A stretch of 13,552 nucleotides of DNA from AC-50 sp035640455. GTDB lineage: Bacteria; Actinomycetota; Thermoleophilia; Gaiellales; Gaiellaceae. The stretch is from contig DASQWB010000148.1 in the NCBI GenBank assembly GCA_035640455.1, positions 1 through 13,552 of the forward strand, written 5' to 3'. Made by a program: the position numbers and the translations under genes. Below, piece after piece: positions 6,431-12,774 of the stretch. Each line of letters begins with the position of its first letter. The stretch's first letter is position 1. Under the pieces are notes generated by a model. That model worked only from the letters and a program-made list of their open reading frames with translations. It did not search any database and had not been told where the DNA came from.

Positions 6431-6919
6431 TTAGGCCGCGGACTCGCGGAGCGCCGCCGTGCAGGTCGCGCGCCCGCGCTTCTCGAGGTACTGCTGGTGG
6501 TAGTCCTCGGCCGGCCAAAAGGTCTGAGCCGGCTCGACGACCGTGACGATCGGCCGGCGCCAGTTCGCCTGCTCGCGCTCCTTCGAGGCCTCGGCGGCTG
6601 CTCGTTGCTCGTCGTCGTGAACGAAGATCACCGAGCGGTACTGGTCGCCGATGTCCCAACCCTGACGGTTGAGCTGCGTCGGGTCGTGCTTGGCCCAGAA
6701 GACGTCGAGCAGCCGGTCGTACGAGACCCGCTCCGGATCGTACGTGACCTCGACCACCTCCGCATGGCCGGTCGTGTGCGAGCAGACGTCCTCGTAGGTC
6801 GGGTTCGCGAGCGAGCCGCCCTCGTACCCGACCTCGGTCTTCGTCACGCCCTCGAGCTGCCGGAACGCCGCCTCGACGCCCCAGAAGCAGCCCGCGCCGA
6901 ACGTGGCCTTGCGCTCCAT
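6431..6919 (-). CDS. msrA: Peptide-methionine (S)-S-oxide reductase MsrA
   Basis: 162 residues. The MsrA signature GAGCFWG (8-14) places the catalytic cysteine at Cys11. It is followed by the family blocks VGYEGG, NPTYEDVCSHTTGHAEVVEV (39-58), the FWAKHDPTQLNRQGWDIGDQYRS region and the TFWPAEDYHQQYL block near the C-terminus. Cys153 in RATC is a likely resolving cysteine. The enzyme reduces the S-epimer of methionine sulfoxide in free and protein-bound form, with electrons from thioredoxin, in the cytoplasm. Its ATG overlaps the msrB stop by one base (TGATG), so translation is coupled and the two epimer-specific enzymes are made together. Confidence 0.97.
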   Translation of the reverse strand: MERKATFGAGCFWGVEAAFRQLEGVTKTEVGYEGGSLANPTYEDVCSHTTGHAEVVEVTYDPERVSYDRLLDVFWAKHDPTQLNRQGWDIGDQYRSVIFVHDDEQRAAAEASKEREQANWRRPIVTVVEPAQTFWPAEDYHQQYLEKRGRATCTAALRESAA

Positions 6920-7314
6920 CACTCCTCCTCCAGCTGGAGGGCCGCCGAGTTGATGCAGTAGCGGAGGCCCGTCGGATGCGGCCCGTCCGGGAAGACGTGG
7001 CCGAGGTGGCCCTCGCAGGACGCGCAGAGCACCTCGGTGCGGCGCATGAAGAAGCTCCGGTCCTCCTCGGTCTCGATCGCCGACTCGCTCGCCGGCTCGT
7101 AGAAGGCCGGCCAGCCGCAGCCGGAGTCGTACTTGGCCTCGGAGCGGAAGAGCTCGGCGCCGCAGCCCGCGCAGCGATAGACGCCGGGCTCGAAGAGGTG
7201 GTCGTACTCGCCGCTGAACGGCCGCTCGGTTCCCTTCTCGCGGAGGACGTGGAACTGCTCGGTCGTCAGCTCGCGCCGCCACTCGGCCTCGGTCTTTCTC
7301 ACCTTCTCTGGCAC
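6919..7314 (-). CDS. msrB: Peptide-methionine (R)-S-oxide reductase MsrB
   Basis: 131 residues from a GTG at 7314, with an AAGGA ribosome site about 5 bases upstream. All family hallmarks are present: zinc site Cys48, Cys51, Cys97 and Cys100 (CAGC and CASC), the SGCGWPAF motif with Cys66 as likely recycling cysteine, HLGHVF at 103-108, and the catalytic RYCIN with Cys120. It reduces the R-epimer of methionine sulfoxide in proteins and complements MsrA encoded directly downstream. It is the first gene of a two-gene operon transcribed divergently from the small gene at 7446. The roughly 80 bases between msrB and the 7397 repeat array must hold its promoter; I see no convincing -35/-10 pair. Confidence 0.97.
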   Translation of the reverse strand: MPEKVRKTEAEWRRELTTEQFHVLREKGTERPFSGEYDHLFEPGVYRCAGCGAELFRSEAKYDSGCGWPAFYEPASESAIETEEDRSFFMRRTEVLCASCEGHLGHVFPDGPHPTGLRYCINSAALQLEEE

Positions 7315-7396
7315 GGAATCCTTTCGTTCGCTTCCTCTGTCAGTGTCGCAAAGAGCGGGACTGTTACGTCCGCCGGAAGCCGCACGGCGGGCCTCG

Positions 7397-7425
7397 TTGA
7401 CTGCCCGCTGACGACGGCGTGACGC
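7397..7425 (+). promoter_or_regulatory. SARP-type operator array 1 (three heptamers, 11-bp pitch)
   Basis: Direct repeats TTGACTG (7397), CTGACGA (7408) and GTGACGC (7419) start exactly 11 bp apart. GAGGAT at 7434-7439, one base from the TAGGAT form of the Streptomyces -10, follows after 8 bp. That is the spacing known for SARP operators such as those of ActII-ORF4. The 16-mer TGACGACGGCGTGACG here (7409-7424) recurs exactly at 7661-7676 ahead of the SARP gene. Confidence 0.6.
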
Positions 7426-7445
7426 GCACGGCGGAGGATGGCCTC

Positions 7446-7685
7446 GTGGTCGTCACCCCGCGTGCGGCGCTCCTGATCCTTCGCCTGTGGACGGAGGGGG
7501 AGGATCCCGGAACGCTCCGCGTACGGATCACGCACACGCGCGACCTCGCCCTCCCGGGACAGACGCGTACGGCCTCCGGCTCGCCCGACGACATCTGCGC
7601 CATCGTCAAGGACTGGCTCGACGGGATCGCCCGCTCGTCCGGCGAGGACAGCACGTTCGGTGACGACGGCGTGACGGACGGGTGA
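7446..7685 (+). CDS. Small hypothetical protein, probably co-regulated with the SARP locus
   Basis: 79 residues if started at GTG 7446. That codon has GGAGG at 7433-7437 with an 8-base spacer, whereas the upstream in-frame GTG at 7419 has no ribosome site and lies inside a repeat array. The sequence runs TPRAALLILRLWTEGED, then TLRVRITHTRD and SPDDICAIVKDWLDGIA. It looks like a compact alpha/beta domain of a kind I have seen in actinobacterial small proteins without assigned function. No membrane segment, signal peptide or Cys cluster is present (one Cys51). The Gly/Asp-rich tail FGDDGVTDG is encoded by the second operator array, and the stop codon lies inside a heptamer. It is divergent from msrB and immediately upstream of the SARP regulator. 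Confidence 0.6.
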   Translation: MVVTPRAALLILRLWTEGEDPGTLRVRITHTRDLALPGQTRTASGSPDDICAIVKDWLDGIARSSGEDSTFGDDGVTDG

Positions 7686-7710
7686 CGCCACGGCCACGTG
7701 GCATTGACAG
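7660..7710 (+). promoter_or_regulatory. SARP-type operator array 2, upstream of the regulator gene
   Basis: Heptamers GTGACGA (7660), GTGACGG (7671), GTGACGC (7682) and TTGACAG (7704) fall on an 11-bp grid; only the slot at 7693 is empty. A -10-like GATAGT (7720-7725) follows after 9 bp. The array overlaps the end of the small gene and ends 41 bp before the SARP start, consistent with autoregulation. Confidence 0.65.
7693..7702. promoter_or_regulatory. 10-bp perfect palindrome GCCACGTGGC in the empty slot of array 2
   Basis: GCCACGTGGC is self-complementary and occupies the one 11-bp position of array 2 that lacks a heptamer. It could be the site of a second, dimeric regulator. A chance 10-bp palindrome in GC-rich DNA is also possible. 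Confidence 0.3.
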
Positions 7711-7722
7711 ACGATCCCCGAT

Positions 7723-7749
7723 AGTGGGAGAACACGACCTGCTCCCACT
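7723..7749 (+). promoter_or_regulatory. 8-bp inverted repeat abutting the SARP start codon
   Basis: AGTGGGAG (7723-7730) pairs perfectly with CTCCCACT (7742-7749) around an 11-base loop, ending two bases before the ATG at 7752. In RNA it would place a hairpin where the ribosome binds; in DNA it could be an operator. It also overlaps the last bases of the -10-like GATAGT. Confidence 0.45.
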
Positions 7750-7751
7750 CG

Positions 7752-8576
7752 ATGCCGAAGCTCTCCCCCGTCTCCTCCCCCGCGCGCCGCGCGGGACGCA
7801 CCGCGACGGCGCGGGCGACTCCACCGGCGGGGAAGACGCGACGAGGCCGTGCGGGAAACGGCGCCGCCGCGAGACCGGTCCGGCTCGCGCTGCTCCGCGC
7901 GTTCGAGCTCCACTGCGGCGACCAGGAGATCGTGCTGCCGATGAGCGCGCAGCGCTTGCTCGCGTTCCTCGCGCTCCGCGAAGGTCCGGTGCACCGAATC
8001 CACGTCGCGGGCACGCTCTGGATCGACACGAACGAGGAGCGGGCCGGCGCGAACCTCCGCACGGCGCTCTGGCGCTTGCGGCAGGTCCCGGCCGAGGTGG
8101 TCGAGAGCGCCTCGACGCACATCCGGCTGGCGCCGAGCGTCGAGGTCGACGTGCGGGAGGCGCTCGCGATCGCAGAGCGCCTGCTCGACCCGGCCGCCGG
8201 GTGGGCGGGTGCGGATCTCGCCGCGGCCACGCTCTCGGCCGACCTGCTCCCCGACTGGTACGACGACTGGGTCCTGCTCGAGCAGGAACGGTTTCGCCAG
8301 ATCAGGCTGCACGCGCTCGAGGCGCTCTGCGAGCGGCTCGTGGAGGCAGGGCGATTCGGGCCGGCAATCGACGCCGGCCTCGCGGCCGTCGCCGGCGAGC
8401 CGCTGCGCGAGAGCGCACAGCGCGTGCTGATCAGCGCCTATCTCGCCGAGGGAAATCGCGGCGAGGCGATCCGGCAGTACGAGCGATACCGAACCCTGCT
8501 CCGCGAAAGTCTCGCGCTCGAGCCCTCGGCCGCGATCGACGACCTCTTCGTCTCGTTGCGCGACCGCCTGGCCTGA
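7752..8576 (+). CDS. SARP-family transcriptional activator (winged helix + BTAD)
   Basis: 274 residues. After a basic Arg/Ala/Pro-rich tail (1-41) comes an OmpR/SARP-type winged-helix domain, about 42-128. It includes VLPMSAQRLLAFLALREGPV, the LWIDTNEERAGANLRTALWRLRQ helix pair and the wing strand THIRLAPSVEVD. The bacterial transcriptional activation domain follows, about 133-272, with TPR-like helices (YDDWVLLEQERFRQIRLHAL and PLRESAQRVLISAYLAEGNR) and the typical IRQYERYRTLLRESLALEPS ending. The length and lack of ATPase or TPR extension make it a small SARP. Such proteins bind heptamer direct repeats at 11-bp pitch and recruit RNA polymerase. Exactly such repeats lie upstream of this gene, of the preceding small gene and of the next operon. 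The N-terminal tail is unusual and the start could lie further in, but no better codon is visible. Confidence 0.85.
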   Translation: MPKLSPVSSPARRAGRTATARATPPAGKTRRGRAGNGAAARPVRLALLRAFELHCGDQEIVLPMSAQRLLAFLALREGPVHRIHVAGTLWIDTNEERAGANLRTALWRLRQVPAEVVESASTHIRLAPSVEVDVREALAIAERLLDPAAGWAGADLAAATLSADLLPDWYDDWVLLEQERFRQIRLHALEALCERLVEAGRFGPAIDAGLAAVAGEPLRESAQRVLISAYLAEGNRGEAIRQYERYRTLLRESLALEPSAAIDDLFVSLRDRLA

Positions 8577-8595
8577 AGCTCCCGCGTCGACCTAC

Positions 8596-8635
8596 GTGAC
8601 GCTGCGGTGATGCCCGGACAACGTCCGGGTGACTC
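8596..8635 (+). promoter_or_regulatory. SARP-type operator array 3, upstream of the hydrolase operon
   Basis: GTGACGC (8596), GTGATGC (8607) and GTGACTC (8629) lie 11 and 22 bp apart, i.e. on one face of the helix. GATCAT (8645-8650) follows 9 bp after the last heptamer and may be the -10. The ribosome site GAGGAGG is at 8671-8677. Confidence 0.6.
8613..8629. other. Short hairpin CCCGGAC-AAC-GTCCGGG
   Basis: A perfect 7-bp inverted repeat with a 3-base loop, 37 bases after the SARP stop and lying inside array 3. It may be the terminator of the regulator gene, or it may be an additional operator half-site pair. No U-tract follows. Confidence 0.4.
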
Positions 8636-8683
8636 GCGCTCTCGGATCATGGCTGCACCAGGAAGCCAGCGAGGAGGTCCAGG

Positions 8684-11629
8684 GTGCTCAGCACGATCAG
8701 GCCCACCCGAAACGTCGTCAACCGAAGCTTCCCGGTGCTCGGCTTCACCGTGCACACCGGAGAAAGCCCGTCGTGGTTCGAGATCGCGATCGCCACGGAT
8801 CCGGCGCTCTTCGAGCCGGACGCAAAGGCTAATCGCACGTCGTCGAACTTCTACTCCACCCACGGCGAGGGCCCGCTGCCCGCCGAGCGCGGCGACGCCG
8901 TGTACCTCGTGCCGCCGAGCGTGCTCGCGAACTTCGCCGGCAGCGACAACCTCTACTACGCCCTCGCGACCTTCACGCGGCCCGACCGCCAGAACCCGTC
9001 GATCACGAAGCTTCCTCCGGGCGCGAGCACCCCAGTCCAGATCTCGCGATCCTTCACCGGCGAGAGCCGTCGCCTGCCCGCGGGCGGCTCCCGTCGCGAA
9101 TACCGCGCGACCTACCCGAGCGCGAACGGCGAGGCGCCCGTCTGGGCCGGCGACGTCGCCGCGCCGGGCACGACCGAGAAGGCTTCGGGGAACGGCCAGG
9201 CTGCGCCGGGCGGCGCGCCAACCGCATCGGCGCCGGCGCCCACGACGCCTCCCGCCGCGCACGCCTCCGCGCTCGCCGAGTACCGAGACGGGTTCGAGGA
9301 GACTCACGGCCCTGTCGCGACCGAGGACGACGGCGCGTACGGCGTCGACGGCCCGATTCCGGACGACACGGGCGGCGTCGCGGCGGCGGCCGTCGCCGAG
9401 GCGCTCGCCGTCACGCCCGAGTACCCGGGCGCATCCCGCTTCGTCCCGGCGCACCCGACCAACTACCGGGCGCGCTCCAGCCCGCGGACGATCGAACGCA
9501 TCGTCATCCACATCACCGACGGCGGCGCGAACATCAACGGCACGGTCAGCTGGTTCGCCAGCCAGCACCAGCCGCCCGCCGGACCGTCGAGTGCCCACTA
9601 CGTCGTCGGCCAGGACGGCGAGGTCGTCCAGATGGTTCGCAACAACGACGTCGCGTGGCACGCGCACACCGCGAACGGGAACAGCATCGGCATCGAGCAC
9701 GTCGCGAACTCGCGCGGGCTCCGGCCGACGCAGGACGAGTACGACGCCTCGGCGCGGCTCGTGTGCTGGCTCTGCCGCCAGTACGGGATCCCGGCCGACC
9801 GGGATCACATCGTCGGGCACAACGAGGCCGATCCGACGACGACCCACCGCGGGTGCCCGACGGTCGCCTGGGACTGGGACGTCTACATGGCCACGGTCGC
9901 GGCGGCATGCGCGTCGAGCAACGGCGAGGCAGCCGCTCCGGCGGCGGAGTCGCTCGGCGCGCCCTACGACATCCACTGGGACGACGTCGACCTCGTCGCG
10001 CAGCCAGACGGCATGTCGTGCTGGGCGGCCGCCGCGGCGATGGTCGTCGGCTGGCGCGACCGGGTCTGCATCGACCCGAACGAGGTCGTCCGCGGCTCGG
10101 GCCCCTACGTGGACATCGGGCCGAGGGGCGGCCTCTCGCCGAACAGCCGCGACGAGCTCGCGGCGGCGTGGGGGCTCGCGATCGAGCCGCCGATGGACTA
10201 CTCGATCGACGGCTTCGCGCAGCTCCTCCAGTCGGTCGGGCCGCTCTACGTCGGCGTCGCGGTTCCGAGCGGACACGCCGTCACGGTCATCGGCCTCACC
10301 GGCGACGGCACGCCCGACGGGACGCTCGTCCACTACCACGACCCGTGGCCGCCGGGCACCGGCGCAGCGAACCAGACGAAGACCTACAGCCGGTTCATGC
10401 TCGAGTACGACAACCGGATGACGGTCGACCCGAGCGGGAACGTGAACGTGCAGATCCTGCACGCGAACGGCCGCCGGCCGATCGCCGAGAGCCGCGCCCT
10501 GGCGGCCGAGTCGTTCGACGTGAACTGGGACGACGTCGAGCTCGTCCACCAGCCGACCGAGATGTCGTGCTGGGCCGCGGCGGCCTCGATGGTCGTCGGC
10601 TGGCGCGACCGGATCTCGATCGACCCGACCGAGGTCGCGCACCACGCGGGGCACTGGGAGCGGTACACCGAGGGCCTGCTCGCCGAGGACTTTCCGACGC
10701 TCGCGCGCGGGATGAACCTCGAGCCCGAGCCGGCGCAGTCGTACACGATCGACGCCTTCCGGAACCTGCTCGAGACGAAGGGACCCCTGTGGGTCGCGGC
10801 CGACGTGCCCGGCTTCCACGCGATCGTGGTCACCGGGATCTACGGCGACGGGAGCTCGAGCGGCGAGGACACCTTCGTCCGGATCAACGACCCGTGGGAT
10901 CGAGATCCAGGCACGCCGGGCAATCCCGGCGCGTATCGCGACACCCACGACTCGGGCAGCCGCTACGTGCTCACATGGCGCCAGTTCGTCTCCGAGTACG
11001 AGAACGTCCAGCGGCACGGAGACGACTGGGGCGACGTGCGGGTGCAGATCATGCACGCCGCCGGAACCGACGGCCGTCAGCCCAGCCGCGGGACGGGAGC
11101 GGCCGCGCAGGCCCTCGGGCGGACGATCGTCTCGGCACGGTCACCGATCCCACGGACGACGTTGGAGCGCATCAGCGATTCGAGCCACGACGTCGAGTGG
11201 ACGCTCGAGAACCTGAGCGGCCTGAAGTTCCCGCACAACAGCCCGAGGCACGCGGGCACCGGCGACTTCAGCCAGGCGAGGGATACCGTCGAGGGCCAGC
11301 ACGCCCGAATCGGCGACCAGGAGGTCTGGGCCGACTTCGACATCGAGTGGGAGTACAACGGCCGCTCCCTCGGCAACCTCTCGATGCAGAACGTCCGGGC
11401 CCACGGGACGAACCTCATCACGTCGCGTCCGTCGCTCAGCTTCACCGCGCACATCCAGGACGTCGCCCAGGTCTATCGCTCCCAGGTCAACCCAGGCGCG
11501 CCGACCTGCGCGGCGATCCGCATCAACGTCGAGTGGCGCTTCTCCAGCAACGGGAACGACGCCGTCGCGATGACCTACGTGACGGTCTACGGCGACGGCT
11601 CCGCCGACCAGCACTGGACGCAGCCATGA
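8684..11629 (+). CDS. Multidomain wall-degrading protein: Amidase_2 plus two papain-like cysteine protease modules
   Basis: 981 residues from GTG 8684, with GAGGAGG 6 bases upstream. Order: an unrecognised N-terminal domain (about 1-125); an Ala/Pro/Thr-rich linker (about 160-240); an N-acetylmuramoyl-L-alanine amidase/PGRP-type domain (about 250-405); papain-like module 1 (about 428-600); module 2 (about 611-800); an unrecognised C-terminal domain (about 830-981). Amidase zinc ligands would be His276 (VIHIT), His379 (VGHNE) and Cys391 (RGCP), with Tyr306 at the T7-lysozyme Tyr46 position. The protease modules each have a complete triad: Cys446/His531/Asp553 and Cys629/His712/Asp736 (SCWAA, GHA or FHA, and DPW motifs). 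The modules are tandem duplicates and resemble AvrRpt2/C39-like peptidases. No signal peptide or membrane segment is visible. Predicted roles are cutting the glycan-peptide amide bond and cleaving peptides or target proteins; the target is unknown. Confidence 0.85.
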   Translation: MLSTIRPTRNVVNRSFPVLGFTVHTGESPSWFEIAIATDPALFEPDAKANRTSSNFYSTHGEGPLPAERGDAVYLVPPSVLANFAGSDNLYYALATFTRPDRQNPSITKLPPGASTPVQISRSFTGESRRLPAGGSRREYRATYPSANGEAPVWAGDVAAPGTTEKASGNGQAAPGGAPTASAPAPTTPPAAHASALAEYRDGFEETHGPVATEDDGAYGVDGPIPDDTGGVAAAAVAEALAVTPEYPGASRFVPAHPTNYRARSSPRTIERIVIHITDGGANINGTVSWFASQHQPPAGPSSAHYVVGQDGEVVQMVRNNDVAWHAHTANGNSIGIEHVANSRGLRPTQDEYDASARLVCWLCRQYGIPADRDHIVGHNEADPTTTHRGCPTVAWDWDVYMATVAAACASSNGEAAAPAAESLGAPYDIHWDDVDLVAQPDGMSCWAAAAAMVVGWRDRVCIDPNEVVRGSGPYVDIGPRGGLSPNSRDELAAAWGLAIEPPMDYSIDGFAQLLQSVGPLYVGVAVPSGHAVTVIGLTGDGTPDGTLVHYHDPWPPGTGAANQTKTYSRFMLEYDNRMTVDPSGNVNVQILHANGRRPIAESRALAAESFDVNWDDVELVHQPTEMSCWAAAASMVVGWRDRISIDPTEVAHHAGHWERYTEGLLAEDFPTLARGMNLEPEPAQSYTIDAFRNLLETKGPLWVAADVPGFHAIVVTGIYGDGSSSGEDTFVRINDPWDRDPGTPGNPGAYRDTHDSGSRYVLTWRQFVSEYENVQRHGDDWGDVRVQIMHAAGTDGRQPSRGTGAAAQALGRTIVSARSPIPRTTLERISDSSHDVEWTLENLSGLKFPHNSPRHAGTGDFSQARDTVEGQHARIGDQEVWADFDIEWEYNGRSLGNLSMQNVRAHGTNLITSRPSLSFTAHIQDVAQVYRSQVNPGAPTCAAIRINVEWRFSSNGNDAVAMTYVTVYGDGSADQHWTQP

Positions 11630-12753
11630 GCTCGATGCCTACAAGCACGGAAGCTCCAGCAATCGAGCTCCTGCCGCCCCCGCCGGACGTGACGTCGAAT
11701 ATGGTCGCCGTTCCCGAGGAGGAGGACGCGGCCGAGGCGCTCGCCGCGAACGGGATCGAGCTCCTGCCGCCACCGCCCGACATCGTCACCGACCACGTCG
11801 TCGCCTCCGAGCCCGAAGACGCCGCGGAGGCCCTGGCGGACGCGGAGCTCGTACGGCAGCTCTCGCTCTCGGCCAAGGAGCCGGACTACCGCGAGGAGTT
11901 CGGCGACGAGGCCGAGCCGGAGCACGAGCCGCTGGACGCGGGGCCGGCGACCCCGCTCGACAACGCGGCGATCTACCGGATCATCCGCGAGGTCGCGCTC
12001 GCCGACTCGGGCGACGACCTCTACTCCGCCGTCTCGACCGACGACGCGGCGCAGTTCGGCCTGTGCTTCGGGCTCGTCCTGTTCCCCCAGGCCTCGAGCC
12101 ACCTCGGCTCGGCCCTACGGCTGATGCAGACGCGGAACGCCGCGGCGTTCGCCGAGACGTTCGGCCCGGCCGCGGTCGAGCTGCTCGCCGTCACGAACGC
12201 GGCGGCACCGGAAGCGCGGCTCCAGCCCGTCGCGGGCGAGCCGCTCACGAGCGACACCTGGGTCGATCGCTTCCGCCGTTCGGGCGCGGTGCCGGAGTTC
12301 CAGGCCGCGCAGAACGAGGAGGCGATCGAGCACCAGTTCCGGCCGATGCTCCGGGTCGCGCTCGACTTCGGCTTCGCGACCGACCGCGCGCTCGCGATGG
12401 TGTACGACCGCGTCGTCACCCGCGGGCTCGGCGGCGGGCTGCGCTGGGTCGTCGAGACTGCGGGGCCGCTGCGGACGGCCGCGCAGCGAAGCGCGGCGCT
12501 CGAGCTGCTCGGCGCCGCCGACGTCGCCGCGTTCGAGGCCACGGCCGGCATGACGCGCCGCGACGGGCAGTTCGACCTCGAGACGCACGCGGCACTCGTG
12601 GCCGCCCTCCGCCGGCAGGGGAAGATCCCGCTTCCCTCGGCGACCGACCTGCAGTGCCGGCTCGTCGCCGCTGCTACGGGCGCCGCCAAGGAGCGACTCG
12701 CAGCGCTGCTCGAGTCGGACGCCTTCTCCGACACGATCTCCAGTGCGACCTAG
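11626..12753 (+). CDS. Lysozyme/chitosanase-like protein with N-terminal tandem motif repeats
   Basis: 375 residues. The ATG overlaps the previous stop by four bases (ATGA), indicating coupled translation. Residues 13-43 and 44-74 are two 31-residue repeats, each starting IELLPPPPD and ending in an acidic DAAEALA helix. A disordered acidic stretch follows (75-110). From about 112 to 275 the pattern AAIYRIIREV..DDLYSAVSTDD..QFGLCFG, FAETFG, W..RFR....PEFQAAQNE and ..GFATDRALAMVYDRVV matches the layout of lysozyme-superfamily glycosidases related to GH46 chitosanases. In these a Glu in the first helix is catalytic; Glu122 is the candidate. The usual G-x-Q/W motif after FG is altered (FGLVLF), so activity is uncertain. 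The C-terminal 100 residues are helical and unassigned. No signal peptide is seen. Paired with the amidase, it suggests a two-enzyme attack on cell wall. Confidence 0.65.
   Translation: MSSMPTSTEAPAIELLPPPPDVTSNMVAVPEEEDAAEALAANGIELLPPPPDIVTDHVVASEPEDAAEALADAELVRQLSLSAKEPDYREEFGDEAEPEHEPLDAGPATPLDNAAIYRIIREVALADSGDDLYSAVSTDDAAQFGLCFGLVLFPQASSHLGSALRLMQTRNAAAFAETFGPAAVELLAVTNAAAPEARLQPVAGEPLTSDTWVDRFRRSGAVPEFQAAQNEEAIEHQFRPMLRVALDFGFATDRALAMVYDRVVTRGLGGGLRWVVETAGPLRTAAQRSAALELLGAADVAAFEATAGMTRRDGQFDLETHAALVAALRRQGKIPLPSATDLQCRLVAAATGAAKERLAALLESDAFSDTISSAT
11662..11847 (+). repeat. Two tandem 93-bp coding repeats (31 residues each)
   Basis: Units 11662-11754 and 11755-11847 encode IELLPPPPD plus a 22-residue variable-then-acidic segment ending EDAAEALA. 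Amino-acid identity is highest in the nine-residue head and the tail helix. The head is fully conserved while the middle diverges, as expected of a short binding motif spaced by a linker. Confidence 0.8.
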
Positions 12754-12774
12754 CGAGGCTCGAGGGAGAGCTCG

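Noticed and set aside
7419..7445. GTG 7419 as the start of the small gene
   Set aside because: No ribosome site, and the codon lies inside heptamer GTGACGC. GTG 7446 has GGAGG at good spacing and a possible -10 at leaderless distance.
7704..7709. TTGACA as a classical -35 of the SARP promoter
   Set aside because: No -10 at 16-18 bp. The hexamer falls on the 11-bp heptamer grid and is better read as an operator repeat.
8607..10421. 604-codon plus-strand frame inside the 981-residue gene
   Set aside because: Ser/Arg/Thr-rich shadow of the true frame with no recognisable domain.
8438..11056. 872-codon open frame on the minus strand opposite the amidase/protease gene
   Set aside because: Val/Arg/Asp-rich antisense translation without motifs; the plus strand has complete catalytic motifs and a strong ribosome site.
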